Positions 53,001 to 59,892 of a DNA stretch of 64,000 nt are shown in pieces. Location: assembly GCA_018873245.2 (NCBI GenBank), contig JAEMBT020000002.1, positions 6,856,001-6,920,000 of the forward strand, written 5' to 3'. A program made the position numbers and the translations under genes. Each line of letters starts with the position of its first letter. The first letter of the stretch is position 1. Source of the DNA: Archegozetes longisetosus. Its lineage: Eukaryota > Arthropoda > Arachnida > Sarcoptiformes > Trhypochthoniidae. The notes below the pieces were generated by a model that was given only the letters and a program-made list of their open reading frames with translations, was not told the origin of the DNA and ran no database searches.

Positions 53001-56000
53001 TCCAAAAGATGCTTTAGACCAACAACTCTCCACTAATTGTTCCGAGTCTGCTCCTATTGTCAAATCAAATCGTGTCTCATCACCAACATCTCTACTGCCG
53101 CCCCAATTACCGCCTCCATTGATATCTAACTTGAACGCAAACATAGCTTGTCTTTCATCGAAAACACAGTACAGTAAGTGCGAAGCGAGTGATTCATTAG
53201 GAGCCAATCAAGAGTCGAGTGGACAAGAACCATCAGGTGTAGTGCGGAAGAACCTAGAGAAGCCAATAAAAGGTGAAGCAAGTGTAGCATTAGAAGGAGA
53301 TTCAGTCTCACCAGTGGTTGGCAGCAATCGGACATCATCGGAATGGAATGGAGCAAAGACAAAGACAAAAGAGTATATAAATAGGACTAATCACTGTTAT
53401 TCGCCTCCAAATAAGAAAAGTATATCAAGTAGTGGTAGGAGCCAGACATCAAGCTCAGGATCAAATCAAAATTGTCATTCAAGTAATATATTTAAAGAAA
53501 CTAAGCAGTCAAGTAGTGTTGGAAGTAGTGTTGGCACCAAAAGGGCAGCTTCTCCTACATCTACTTCTAATCAAAGTACCAACAGTAAAATACCCCGTCA
53601 ATCAACTCCTAATCATATTGATCATCACCTTGATCATCATATTGATCCCTTCGATCTTCATTCTCAATCTTCTACTTCTAGTATTAGAACCACTAGTAGT
53701 AGCCTTTCAAGTCTTAGTCAATTAAGTCAGTCGATTGGCGGTACATTTAGTGGTAGTAAAGAAAGAGATAGAGAGAGAGATAAAGAGAGAGATAGGGAGA
53801 GAGAACGAGAGAGAGATAGAGAGAGAGAGAGAGAGATCGAGAGAGAGATCGAGAGAGAGATCGAGAGAGAGATCGAGAGAGAGAACGAGAGAGAGATCGA
53901 GAGAGAGAGAAAGAGAGAGAGAAAGAGAAAGAGAGCGAGAACGAGAGGGTGCATCCAGTGTTGGCGGTGGCAGTAGTAAAAGTTGTGGCAGTTCTAGAAA
54001 CACGCCATCAATTAGCGCTTGTCCATCGACAGACAATAAAAACTTCTCAGCAAACTTTCCTCCCACTAAAACTCATTTGTGGTCATCGAGGTACTCATCA
54101 AATTGATTGCTATTTCTTGATTATCATTACTTATTTCACTGATTTCTTCCATCAGTTCTAATCCAATTTCTAGTGGAGGGCTGAGTAGTGGGCCGATTTC
54201 TCACTTACCATCTCCAAGTCTACCGCCCCGTTCAGCTACACCAAGTATTGCATTATCGTCGTCAATACACAGCAACCATCTAGGTATGTTTGCGTCGCCC
54301 ATTCCTCCTGCTTCTCTTTCATCGGTTGGCGGTGCGGCCGCGCCGAGTGCCACACCATCACCTTTTATTGGAGATTCACTATTTTCACATCAAAGTAAGT
54401 GTTCATGTCTATTAGTTGTATTTGTCATAACTGAGTATGACTTAATTTCAGATCAAGATTTTCTGAGGCGTGAATTAGACACAAGGTTTCTAGCATCTCA
54501 AGACAGAACAATCAATATTCCTCCACCACCTTACATGCGTGCAGAAATGCACCAACACATTCATCTACCGCAAAGTCAACCATTTGCACTGCCGCCTGCA
54601 ATTGGAAGTTCTCTCGTGCCTCCCTCTAATCCACATCTGGTAATGATTGCAAAACTTTTGACAATTTTTTGAACAACTGCTAACCTATTGATTTGATTAA
54701 CAGTATGACAAGTTTCCTAAGTTGGATCAAGCATTTTATGGTCGCAGTGCTCTAGGACTTCCAGGCTTTCCTAGTCTTTCGCCTCTTCTAACACCTGGAA
54801 GTTCTTCGACAGGAGCACAAGGAGGAGGTCTGACGGGATCAGCGAGTACGCCATTTGGTCCTCCAGGGCATTTGGCTGCTTTCCAGCCGAAGGTATATAT
54901 AGAGACGATTTGCTACTCTGTTGTACAATTGCTTGATTCGATTGCCAATAATTTAGAGGAAAGCCTTAATTATAGGCATTGTGTGTCAGCATTTGTCATT
55001 TGTAGCATTTTGTTATTTTAATGCTTTACGCTCACAATCCTAATATTTTTTATTGTTTTTCTCCCCCATAATCTCTTCTAATTAATCCTCATTCAGATGA
55101 ATTCATTGTCAAATAAAAGCAAACCATCTGCGGTATGTTTTGTTACTTGATTTAATAATTGTTTAGTTGGGTTAGCTAACAATGACAAATTTTAGAGAAT
55201 GTGCAACAATTTGTAACAATTTGCAACAATTATTAAATCGATCAATTGTATGATTGCAGAAATCTGGCCGTTGGTGTGCGATGCACGTCAGGATTGCGTG
55301 GGAGATCTATCATCACCAACAAAAACAACAACAGTTAGATATCTCACATAAAACTGGTGTCTCTACTTCTGCCACTAGTAGTACTTCCAAGTCTGGTTCC
55401 TCAACTGCTGATATGTTGAGACCTCTCAACCATTTGTTTCCACTGCCGCCACGAACCCACGAAATGCCTCCTTTTTCCTCAGCCCTCTTGAGTGCTGCCT
55501 CTTCTCGTGCACCTTTTGAGTCTCAACTTCCGTCACATCACAACCAATTCGGTTCGGCTGCAGCGTCACCTCATCTGTCAGGTGGAACATCGAATTTCCC
55601 TCGTTTTCCCGGTTTTGGTGGATTCAGTTCATTGGGTTCAACGTTAAGTTTACCTCCAGGTCCAACCCCTCCTACTTCAAACTCACTGTTCGGACCAGCA
55701 CCTATTTCTGCAGCGCGAGATTTACCAATACCGGGCTGTTTGCCAGGACTGAGTGCCGCAGTACCTGACCCGTGGTCGAGAAACTCAAGCACTCGGGCCA
55801 CTTCTGCTCTATTTCCTCCTTTAACTGCATCCTCATCTTCGACCTCTTCAAGCAATTCTTCCTCTTGGGGTGGACTGAAGGCTGAGGCAGAACGCGATCG
55901 ATTGCACGACGAGTTATATAACAAAAGAAAACATACGGACAGTGTAGACAAAGACCCAAAACGTTTCGAAAAAGACAAATCTAAAAACGAAGAGAAAACA

Positions 56001-57365
56001 GATGTCAAGCATAGAGACCATAGCCATAGGCATAGTTCATCTTCTTCTTCATCTCATATCAGTCCACATTTGAGAAATGGAGACATTTATTCAGAACATA
56101 AGAACAAAGAGTGGGCAAAGAGTAGTAACAAAAGAGAGTCGTCTCGATCGCCAATTCATCACTCTTCACATCATTCACACCAAACCCATTCATCACATCA
56201 CAACCATCACCAGAGCCATAGCCATCATCAGAGCCACAGCCATCATCAGAGCCACAGCCATCATCAGAGCCATAGCCATCAATCAGCGAAAGTATCGAAA
56301 ACAGAAATCAGTGCCTTTGACAACAAAATAAGTAGTGTTGATGTGAAAGAAGAACAAAAGGAAGAAAACGGTTTAATAAATCAAAGCAAGTCTATCATTG
56401 ATGCCGTGAGTGATGGCAATAGTAAGACAACTGCTGTGCCAACTTTGACCACATCGAGCACATCGAATCTTCTCAACCCAACGGCCAGCTTAGCGGCAAT
56501 GAGTCTGAATAATCCACTAGAAAGGGCTCGATTAATGGGATTATTTGGTCTGCACGGAACGCCTCCTCCGGTTTCACCTCATTTGAGTGCTGGCAATCCT
56601 AACGATACATTGCGACCATATTGGTCTCCATTACTCCAACCGGTCAGCGACCCATTCAAAAGCTTGCATGAGTTTCAAGTCAGGCCCGATTTTTTAGACC
56701 GCGACAACATTTTCCAACGATATAGTCTCTTGAATTCTTCGGGAGGCGGAGCGAGTCTTATTGAGAAGATTGCAAAAGAAAACGCCGAGAAAGAAATCCT
56801 AAATCATTCGATCGAAAAACATAATTCCAAACTGAGTGGCACTCAATTGCGATCAAACGAGTCGTCTTTCACGCCAGGTCTTCCTCCTCATAATCCCCAA
56901 ACCCCTCACATGCCTCCATCGCAGGCCCCGACCCAATCTTCATCCTCCTCCACATCGAACTTATTTCCAGCCAATCCATACTTAAATAGTTTGCATTCGT
57001 TGAGTACAACCGCCGGTTCTTATGTTAGAAGTAGTAAAACTTCGACACCAGTTCAGACACCTTCATCTTCATCGTCATCATCAGAGCCATCATCGCCTTC
57101 TTTGGCACCAACTAATGGCACTCTTCCAGGTCTTATGCCTAATGTATTAAATCATTCTTCGACAAAGATGTCAATCGGATCACTGGTTGAAACTCCATTA
57201 GAGACTGTTAAAGAGATCAGTAATAAGAATAGTGAGACTAATCCAACTCCAAGCCTGTCCAGCAATGGAACCAATAGTAGTAGTAATAGCAGTAATAATA
57301 ATAATAATAATAATAACAATAATAATACTAATGGTGTAGAGATTGCAGAGACCAATTCTAGATAG
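16398..57365 (+). CDS. AUTS2: AUTS2/fibrosin family protein (tay-like), ten exons
   Basis: Exons: 16398-17567, 18834-19280, 29960-29992, 50606-50660, 52394-54090, 54156-54394, 54452-54639, 54704-54892, 55097-55132, 55260-57365. All junction phases agree except one frame change inside exon 5. Allowing for that, the protein has about 2,052 residues. An in-frame TGA at 16383 precedes the ATG. Family marks: [13 protein letters not shown] near residue 380; [18 protein letters not shown] and [13 protein letters not shown] near 1215-1250; [20 protein letters not shown] and AAFQPK (1277-1339); [22 protein letters not shown] at 1352; then basic/acidic and His-rich stretches; then [20 protein letters not shown] and [18 protein letters not shown]. 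Known role of the family: nuclear; vertebrate AUTS2 joins variant PRC1 with CK2 and p300 to activate transcription; Drosophila tay affects behaviour and signalling. As in vertebrates, the 5' introns are huge and the 3' half is compact. Confidence 0.93.
18151..18358. mobile_element. Degenerate pogo/Tigger-like MITE
   Basis: Left end TACAGTTCAACCTGTCTAG. The right end reads, on the reverse strand, TACAGTGAAACCTCGTTACA. The imperfect inverted ends start with TA-CAGT, as expected for a Tc1/mariner-pogo element with TA target duplication. Length 208 bases, no transposase frame. A second partial terminus (aggtttcactgtg) lies at about 18308-18320. Confidence 0.5.
18335..18520. repeat. 111-base tandem duplication with MITE-end sequence
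   Basis: The block ...ctgtacca..cttatataacgataaac occurs twice, with cttatataacgataaac at 18373 and 18484 (period 111). Both copies carry the transposon-end-like ggtttcactgtacc / ggttggactgtacc sequence upstream. Confidence 0.65.
18834..19280 (+). CDS. AUTS2: AUTS2-like exon 2
   Basis: Encodes residues 391-539: [20 protein letters not shown], a run of 24 residues that is mostly Ser, then Lys/Ser/Asn-rich basic sequence ending [10 protein letters not shown]. The acceptor is ttttatag and the donor ataaa|gtaagt, both in phase 0. Matches the basic region after the GFAI motif in vertebrate AUTS2 by composition and position only. Confidence 0.85.
22065..22108. repeat. (CT)22 microsatellite
   Basis: Uninterrupted CT tract inside AUTS2-like intron 2. 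Confidence 0.97.
23217..23394. mobile_element. MITE, pogo/Tigger-like (family 1, copy a)
   Basis: Ends TACATTCGACTCTC... and ...AACTCGAGGCGACTGTA form imperfect inverted repeats with TA at both outer edges. The interior closely matches the copy at 35095-35267 (gttcgcagact..cactatttgccgtatagtga), so the two belong to one non-autonomous family. Length 178 bases; no coding capacity. Confidence 0.7.
24390..24446. repeat. 14-base tandem repeat, about four copies
   Basis: Unit tgttgtattactaa repeated head to tail (first copy tgtggtattactaa) in an intron. Confidence 0.9.
26268..26340. repeat. 18-base tandem repeat, four copies
   Basis: Units of aaggctgtaaagcataag, diverged at a few positions. On the plus strand they read as K-[AV]-V-K-H-K hexapeptides inside a 64-codon open frame that lacks an ATG start. 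Function unknown; it lies within an intron. Confidence 0.85.
26882..26912. repeat. (GA)15 microsatellite
   Basis: GA tract in a purine-rich stretch of AUTS2-like intron 2. Confidence 0.97.
28863..28892. repeat. (CT)n tract
   Basis: CT dinucleotide run followed by pyrimidine-rich sequence to about 28940. Opposite-strand open frames here (RERERER type) are artefacts of the repeat. Confidence 0.95.
29960..29992 (+). CDS. AUTS2: AUTS2-like exon 3, 33-base acidic microexon
   Basis: Eleven codons [11 protein letters not shown] between acceptor tctttacag (after a long T-rich tract) and donor aaa|gtaagt, phase 0 to 0. The peptide resembles the short acidic Ser/Asp/Glu stretch (DSDSES type) in the same region of vertebrate AUTS2. 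It lies between introns of 10.7 and 20.6 kb. Its in-frame length means it can be skipped without frame loss. Strong splice sites support it; no transcript was seen. Confidence 0.72.
30667..30763. repeat. About 21-base degenerate tandem repeat
   Basis: Four or five copies of a unit like ttgtattagtgttgtattgg, increasingly diverged to the right. Confidence 0.8.
33285..33313. repeat. (CT)n tract
   Basis: CT run at the end of a longer imperfect CT-rich stretch that starts near 33250. Confidence 0.9.
34459..34609. mobile_element. MITE, pogo/Tigger-like
   Basis: Left end TACAGTCATACCTCCATATA. The right end on the reverse strand reads TACAGTAATACCTACATATA, a 20-base inverted repeat with two mismatches. 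TA dinucleotides flank the CAGT termini. Length 151 bases, non-coding. Confidence 0.75.
35095..35267. mobile_element. MITE, pogo/Tigger-like (family 1, copy b)
   Basis: Begins TACAGTCGACTCTG and ends ...ACGAGGGGTGACTGTA, flanked by TA. The interior shares a long block with the copy at 23217-23394 (cactatttgccgtatagtga, then ctgctgctatagtcaa versus ctgccgctataatcaa). Non-coding. Confidence 0.75.
38632..39112 (-). pseudogene. Possible decayed transposon-derived coding remnant
   Basis: A locally GC-richer stretch beside a MITE-like end. The minus strand has a 78-codon open frame (38632-38868, ATG not certain). Further upstream another frame reads [20 protein letters not shown], loosely like the helix-turn-helix start of CENP-B/pogo-type transposases. 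Frames are broken and no catalytic triad is visible. Identification is tentative. Confidence 0.25.
39113..39304. mobile_element. MITE-like inverted-repeat element, degenerate
   Basis: Left end CCAGTAATATCAAGATATAG. The right end on the reverse strand begins GCAGTAATACCTCAATAC. An internal ATCGAGGTTTCACTATAA resembles ends of the other elements, suggesting nested insertions. Confidence 0.5.
39594..39740. repeat. 53-base minisatellite, 2.8 copies
   Basis: Unit starting cagtagtgttgta...catcagctttattataacta at 39594, 39647 and 39700, an exact 53-base period. Copies differ at several bases. Confidence 0.92.
43740..43876. mobile_element. Right end of another pogo-like element (left end not found)
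   Basis: The sequence ends ...CGCTATAAACGGAAGAGACTGTA, whose reverse strand begins TACAGTCTCTTCCG, like the other element termini. Inner sequence repeats the pattern ttattataa..ggattca. The left boundary could not be placed; the start given is approximate. Confidence 0.35.
44382..44422. repeat. (CT)n microsatellite
   Basis: CT tract of about 40 bases, followed by imperfect CT-rich sequence to 44443. Confidence 0.95.
45245..45415. repeat. About 39-base minisatellite, four copies
   Basis: Anchor ttattcctat at 45261, 45300, 45339 (as ttatccctat) and 45377. The unit includes gaatttagttttaggtttag. Confidence 0.9.
46988..47021. repeat. (CT)17 microsatellite
   Basis: CT tract in AUTS2-like intron 3 followed by imperfect CT-rich sequence. 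Confidence 0.95.
48090..48150. repeat. Imperfect (GA)-rich repeat
   Basis: Two copies of a gagagagggagagat / agagataggg block, purine-rich, in an intron. Confidence 0.8.
50439..50468. repeat. Perfect 12-bp inverted repeat before exon 4
   Basis: Arms ctataattataa and ttataattatag are exact reverse complements around a 6-base loop. The hairpin ends 137 bases upstream of AUTS2-like exon 4. Confidence 0.85.
50606..50660 (+). CDS. AUTS2: AUTS2-like exon 4, 55-base exon
   Basis: Encodes [18 protein letters not shown] plus one base, between acceptor ttttatag and donor aaaa|gtaagt. The phase-1 exit matches exon 5. Acidic/Ser-rich; position follows the acidic microexon. Supported by strong splice sites and phase on both sides. 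Confidence 0.78.
50661..52393 (+). other. AUTS2-like intron 4 (1,733 bases)
   Basis: AT-rich intron; no distinct element recognised. A 63-codon open frame at 51232 looks incidental. Confidence 0.75.
52394..54090 (+). CDS. AUTS2: AUTS2-like exon 5, Ser-rich with Arg-Glu tract and frame break
   Basis: Enters as (K)[19 protein letters not shown] and runs about 565 residues of Ser/Asn-rich sequence. It includes five 7-residue repeats (ISSGLNQ type) at 52810-52914 and a mixed-charge tract [18 protein letters not shown] from about 53758. The entry frame stops at 53974-53976 (TAG). The frame that continues into exon 6 is shifted by +1: [19 protein letters not shown] ... THLWSS. The GA-rich DNA at 53759-53950 is open in more than one frame, so a net one-base excess (or two-base lack) there reconciles both. 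Most likely a sequencing/assembly indel or real microsatellite polymorphism; an intron is less likely, as there is no pyrimidine tract. The donor is cgag|gtactc. Confidence 0.82.
52810..52914. repeat. 21-base coding repeat, five copies
   Basis: Five in-frame 7-residue units: [38 protein letters not shown] copies are diverged, so the expansion is not very recent. Confidence 0.85.
53759..53950. repeat. GA-rich coding microsatellite with 12-base higher-order unit
   Basis: Purine tract with four or five 12-base units gagagagatcga near 53831-53905 and scattered T/C interruptions. Depending on frame it reads DRER, IERE or SRER. It codes for the Arg-Glu mixed-charge tract of the AUTS2-like protein and contains the frame change. 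Confidence 0.9.
54156..54394 (+). CDS. AUTS2: AUTS2-like exon 6
   Basis: Encodes (S)[17 protein letters not shown] ... [16 protein letters not shown] ... [10 protein letters not shown]. It follows a 65-base intron and precedes a 57-base intron. An internal donor-like ctag|gtatgt at 54283/54284 has the same exit phase as the main donor caaa|gtaagt at 54394, so both could be used in frame. Confidence 0.85.
54452..54639 (+). CDS. AUTS2: AUTS2-like exon 7 (start of conserved core)
   Basis: (N)[19 protein letters not shown] then [20 protein letters not shown] and [11 protein letters not shown]. This matches the conserved block in vertebrate AUTS2 that leads to the His-rich PPPY...EFHQH segment. 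PPPPY is a WW-ligand-like PPxY motif. Confidence 0.93.
54704..54892 (+). CDS. AUTS2: AUTS2-like exon 8
   Basis: Sixty-three codons in phase 0: [20 protein letters not shown] ... [13 protein letters not shown]. Strong match to the FDKFP...FYR...GAFQPK block of vertebrate AUTS2/FBRSL1. A 64-base intron precedes; the donor is gaag|gtatat. Confidence 0.94.
55097..55132 (+). CDS. AUTS2: AUTS2-like exon 9, 36-base microexon
   Basis: Twelve codons [12 protein letters not shown] between acceptor cattcag and donor gcg|gtatgt, phase 0 to 0. It sits between FQPK and [10 protein letters not shown], where vertebrate AUTS2 has a longer linker. Removable without frame loss, so a candidate alternatively spliced exon. 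Confidence 0.7.
55260..57365 (+). CDS. AUTS2: AUTS2-like exon 10 (AUTS2 core, His-rich and C-terminal part)
   Basis: Encodes 701 residues to TAG at 57363. Opens with [20 protein letters not shown], the family hallmark. Then Ser/Pro-rich sequence with [20 protein letters not shown]; a Lys/Asp/Glu basic-acidic stretch; a His-rich tract ([19 protein letters not shown]) at 56160-56285 coded by 18-base repeats; [14 protein letters not shown] and [38 protein letters not shown]; and a Ser/Asn-rich end with a poly-Asn run at 57293-57334. The conserved order agrees with the vertebrate C-terminal half, although the His tract is placed earlier. Poly-His tracts are linked to nuclear-speckle localisation in other proteins; that role here is inferred. 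Confidence 0.94.
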   Translation, partial: KSGRWCAMHVRIAWEIYHHQQKQQQLDISHKTGVSTSATSSTSKSGSSTADMLRPLNHLFPLPPRTHEMPPFSSALLSAASSRAPFESQLPSHHNQFGSAAASPHLSGGTSNFPRFPGFGGFSSLGSTLSLPPGPTPPTSNSLFGPAPISAARDLPIPGCLPGLSAAVPDPWSRNSSTRATSALFPPLTASSSSTSSSNSSSWGGLKAEAERDRLHDELYNKRKHTDSVDKDPKRFEKDKSKNEEKTDVKHRDHSHRHSSSSSSSHISPHLRNGDIYSEHKNKEWAKSSNKRESSRSPIHHSSHHSHQTHSSHHNHHQSHSHHQSHSHHQSHSHHQSHSHQSAKVSKTEISAFDNKISSVDVKEEQKEENGLINQSKSIIDAVSDGNSKTTAVPTLTTSSTSNLLNPTASLAAMSLNNPLERARLMGLFGLHGTPPPVSPHLSAGNPNDTLRPYWSPLLQPVSDPFKSLHEFQVRPDFLDRDNIFQRYSLLNSSGGGASLIEKIAKENAEKEILNHSIEKHNSKLSGTQLRSNESSFTPGLPPHNPQTPHMPPSQAPTQSSSSSTSNLFPANPYLNSLHSLSTTAGSYVRSSKTSTPVQTPSSSSSSSEPSSPSLAPTNGTLPGLMPNVLNHSSTKMSIGSLVETPLETVKEISNKNSETNPTPSLSSNGTNSSSNSSNNNNNNNNNNNTNGVEIAETNSR
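56205..56276. repeat. 18-base coding repeat, four copies (His-rich)
   Basis: Units catcatcagagccacagc start at 56205, 56223, 56241 and 56259. Each encodes HHQSHS in the AUTS2-like frame. Copies are nearly identical, so expansion looks recent. Confidence 0.93.
57293..57334. repeat. (AAT)n trinucleotide repeat, poly-Asn
   Basis: AAT/AAC run encoding about twelve Asn with one Thr, close to the AUTS2-like C-terminus. Potentially length-polymorphic. Confidence 0.9.
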
Positions 57366-57720
57366 CTATAAATTTATGATCTCAACCTTAAATACTTACG
57401 ATTACACGACTAAAGACTAAATAATGATATAAATTGCAACATGTTCACACTTAATCAAATGGAAGAAACATTGAAAACAAGACTTATATTCCTCTAATGT
57501 CTGACGAGGCCTTTCACTGCGGACGGATTAATTTGCCTTTTGATCATTGCTGACAATGACGCACGCGTTGATCTGTCTTAATTAGTGCTTAATTATTCAT
57601 TGAAACTATTGTGCGGTTTAGGTTACGATTATCTGAGTTATTATGTAATATAAACTATGATTGAATTGGTGTTGTTGTCGAAGCTGCACAAATCATCCTC
57701 TTCTTCACCTGTCAATCTGT

Positions 57721-57820
57721 AATGCAGATTCTGTACATATTCTGTAATACAGATTCTGTATATATTCCGTAATGCAGATTCTGTACATATTCTGTAATAC
57801 AGATTCTGTATATATTTGAC
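57721..57820. repeat. 25-base tandem repeat, four copies
   Basis: Anchor aat[ag]cagattctgta at 57721, 57746, 57771 and 57796, an exact 25-base period. Copies alternate between two variants (ctgtacatat and ctgtatatat), as if a 50-base pair of units was duplicated. Confidence 0.95.
57732..57814 (+). promoter_or_regulatory. Four tandem Pumilio-type elements (TGTANATA) in probable 3' UTR
   Basis: TGTACATA at 57732 and 57782 and TGTATATA at 57757 and 57807 all match the PUF-family consensus UGUANAUA. They lie 367-449 bases after the AUTS2-like stop codon, on the sense strand, at exact 25-base spacing. PUF proteins bound here would recruit deadenylases and repress the mRNA. Whether the UTR reaches this far is not shown. 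Confidence 0.5.
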
Positions 57821-58116
57821 AAATATTTGAACAATGTGATTTTAATTTCTCCTTTGATTATCGTTTTCTAAGAAAACCATATTTATTGTTGAGATATATT
57901 TTATTCGTTGTCAATGTATTGTAGAACCGATCGAATCATTTATGCATATATTTATTGGTAACTAATTGTGTACTAAAATTCGTTTTAATCTTATATGCAT
58001 TTTTGGTTCCAATTGTAGAATAACTAATGTATACTGTGTTTCAATTTTCCTATTATTACGTTTCTTTTTAAATATTATTGTAATTATTATAAATTAATCA
58101 TTCAGATTTAGGAACC

Positions 58117-58122
58117 ATTAAA
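58117..58122 (+). terminator. Possible poly(A) signal of the AUTS2-like gene
   Basis: ATTAAA about 750 bases after the stop; use would place the Pumilio-type array inside the 3' UTR. A canonical AATAAA follows at 58681. Chance occurrence is likely in AT-rich sequence. Confidence 0.3.
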
Positions 58123-59886
58123 TTTAGCTAATTTAAACTTATTTCTCAGCTTTTATTTATTTGTCTCTCGAGTTTTTCTCGCCTAACTTCTTGCGGTCTC
58201 ACTCCTTCAAAGTCCTACACCTCTTTACTTTATTTCTATTAGAAATAGCGCACAACACCACTAATCTCACCTTCTCAATATCGCAAATTGGGTTTCTCGG
58301 TAAATTCAAACAATTTTTCATAGCTTTGAGCATTTGAGTCGACTTTGTGGGGATAGTCGTTCATTTGAATCGAATTTCAATTGAAATAACTGTCAAATTG
58401 AAGTTTGAAACACACATTTTTAAAGAGCGTTTACTCATTTATCCAATTGATTGTGATCTTCACACGAGAAAAGTATCGCAAATTCAGTCTATCAGTTATT
58501 TACTTATATTATTTGTCAATCAACTTATATATAAAAAATTAGATTTTCATTGGACTCAATTTATAGGTTATTTAAAAGCTTTTTGAGTGAGTTTTTTGTA
58601 CTAAAATAGCATCAGCTATAAGTACATCTGTTTCATTGTCAGCGTTTGTCAGTCGGATCTCTCAAGAATTTCTATTTTAAAATAAACTTAAGAATTGCAT
58701 AAAAAAGAGCGCTGACAACAAACAACTTTGTGTTGCAGAACTGTCCTTCACTTAATGCTATATATCGAATGACGCTCGCAGATAGCTTTATTCAGTACGT
58801 TTTCTGCATTATTCGTATTATTACAGTTACAAACATGCACAAATATTTGACAAAATTGTCTGAGTGTTTGGCAAAAATTGTTTAAAATGTTAGAATATTA
58901 TTTGGCTCTATAACAATGTTAAAACAGCTTTTATTCGAGTATAATCTCATAAAAGTTAGAAATTGTTGAATGAGTGAGGTTCTGGTCAAATGACTATGCA
59001 CTTTTAGCTTATGTACTTCTAAAACATCAATTTAGATCATATTCGATGAATAGGTGTGAATCAGATCTAACAATCTGAAAGGAGTCCGTTCAACAAGTTT
59101 TGATGAATAAAAAGATTTTGAAGAAAAAAATGACTTGAAGTTATAACGCGCTTTGTTATTTTGTCTATGAAGTTGAGCTATTGTTGCTTTATTTAAAACT
59201 GAATTAGGTTTTACTGATCTCACTTAAAATCATACGTATAGATAAATAACATGAATAAAAGATATTTCGCTATTTCCTCTTACCTTCAATTATAACTTGA
59301 ATTAAAATTGAGATTTGGCCACTTTTTCACAAAAAAGGAATTGAGAAAGAGCTGCCTTTGGCAATATTAACAGATTTAATTAAAAAAAGTTACGCATTAT
59401 TTAAAGTGTTACTTAAGTATAAAGTTTTTGAATATTAATGCATTGACTCTTAATAGGGTAAAAAAACTTGACTTATACTAAGGCTTGAGTGACCTGCAAT
59501 TATACAAAAAGTTAATTAGAATAAAAACCGGAAAAGTTTGACCAAAATCAATCAAGTTTTAGCTATGATTTATCAGTAATCAGATGCGCATCTGTCATAA
59601 GGCTTAATAACTCATCACATCTAATAATTGGTTCTATAAAACTACCAAAAAACTAGTATTCATTAATCAAAGTGAAGAGAGATTTGCGCTTTGGATGATT
59701 GAATGTTGTAAATAATGATATGTTTTGTTTTAAATTAAAATTGAAATTTGTTGAGAGAGAAGTTGAGTTTGTAAGTTGTGATTAGAGAATAAATTACAGA
59801 CTGACTGGTTGTACTAAGCATTATTTGCTTTAATCATAGAATATATGTATTGAACTGCGCCAAATATCTATAAATGACGGAATGAA

Positions 59887-59892
59887 TTTATT
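59887..59892 (-). terminator. Possible poly(A) signal of the CNOT6-like gene
   Basis: TTTATT on the plus strand is AATAAA on the minus strand, about 350 bases beyond the CNOT6-like stop codon. Confidence 0.35.

Noticed and set aside
53722..54066. Minus-strand Leu/Ser-rich frames (SLSLSLS) opposite AUTS2-like exon 5
   Set aside because: Shadow of the GA repeat read on the other strand; the plus strand has the splice phases and family similarity.
55571..56008. 145-codon minus-strand frame opposite AUTS2-like exon 10
   Set aside because: Shadow of the conserved plus-strand coding region.
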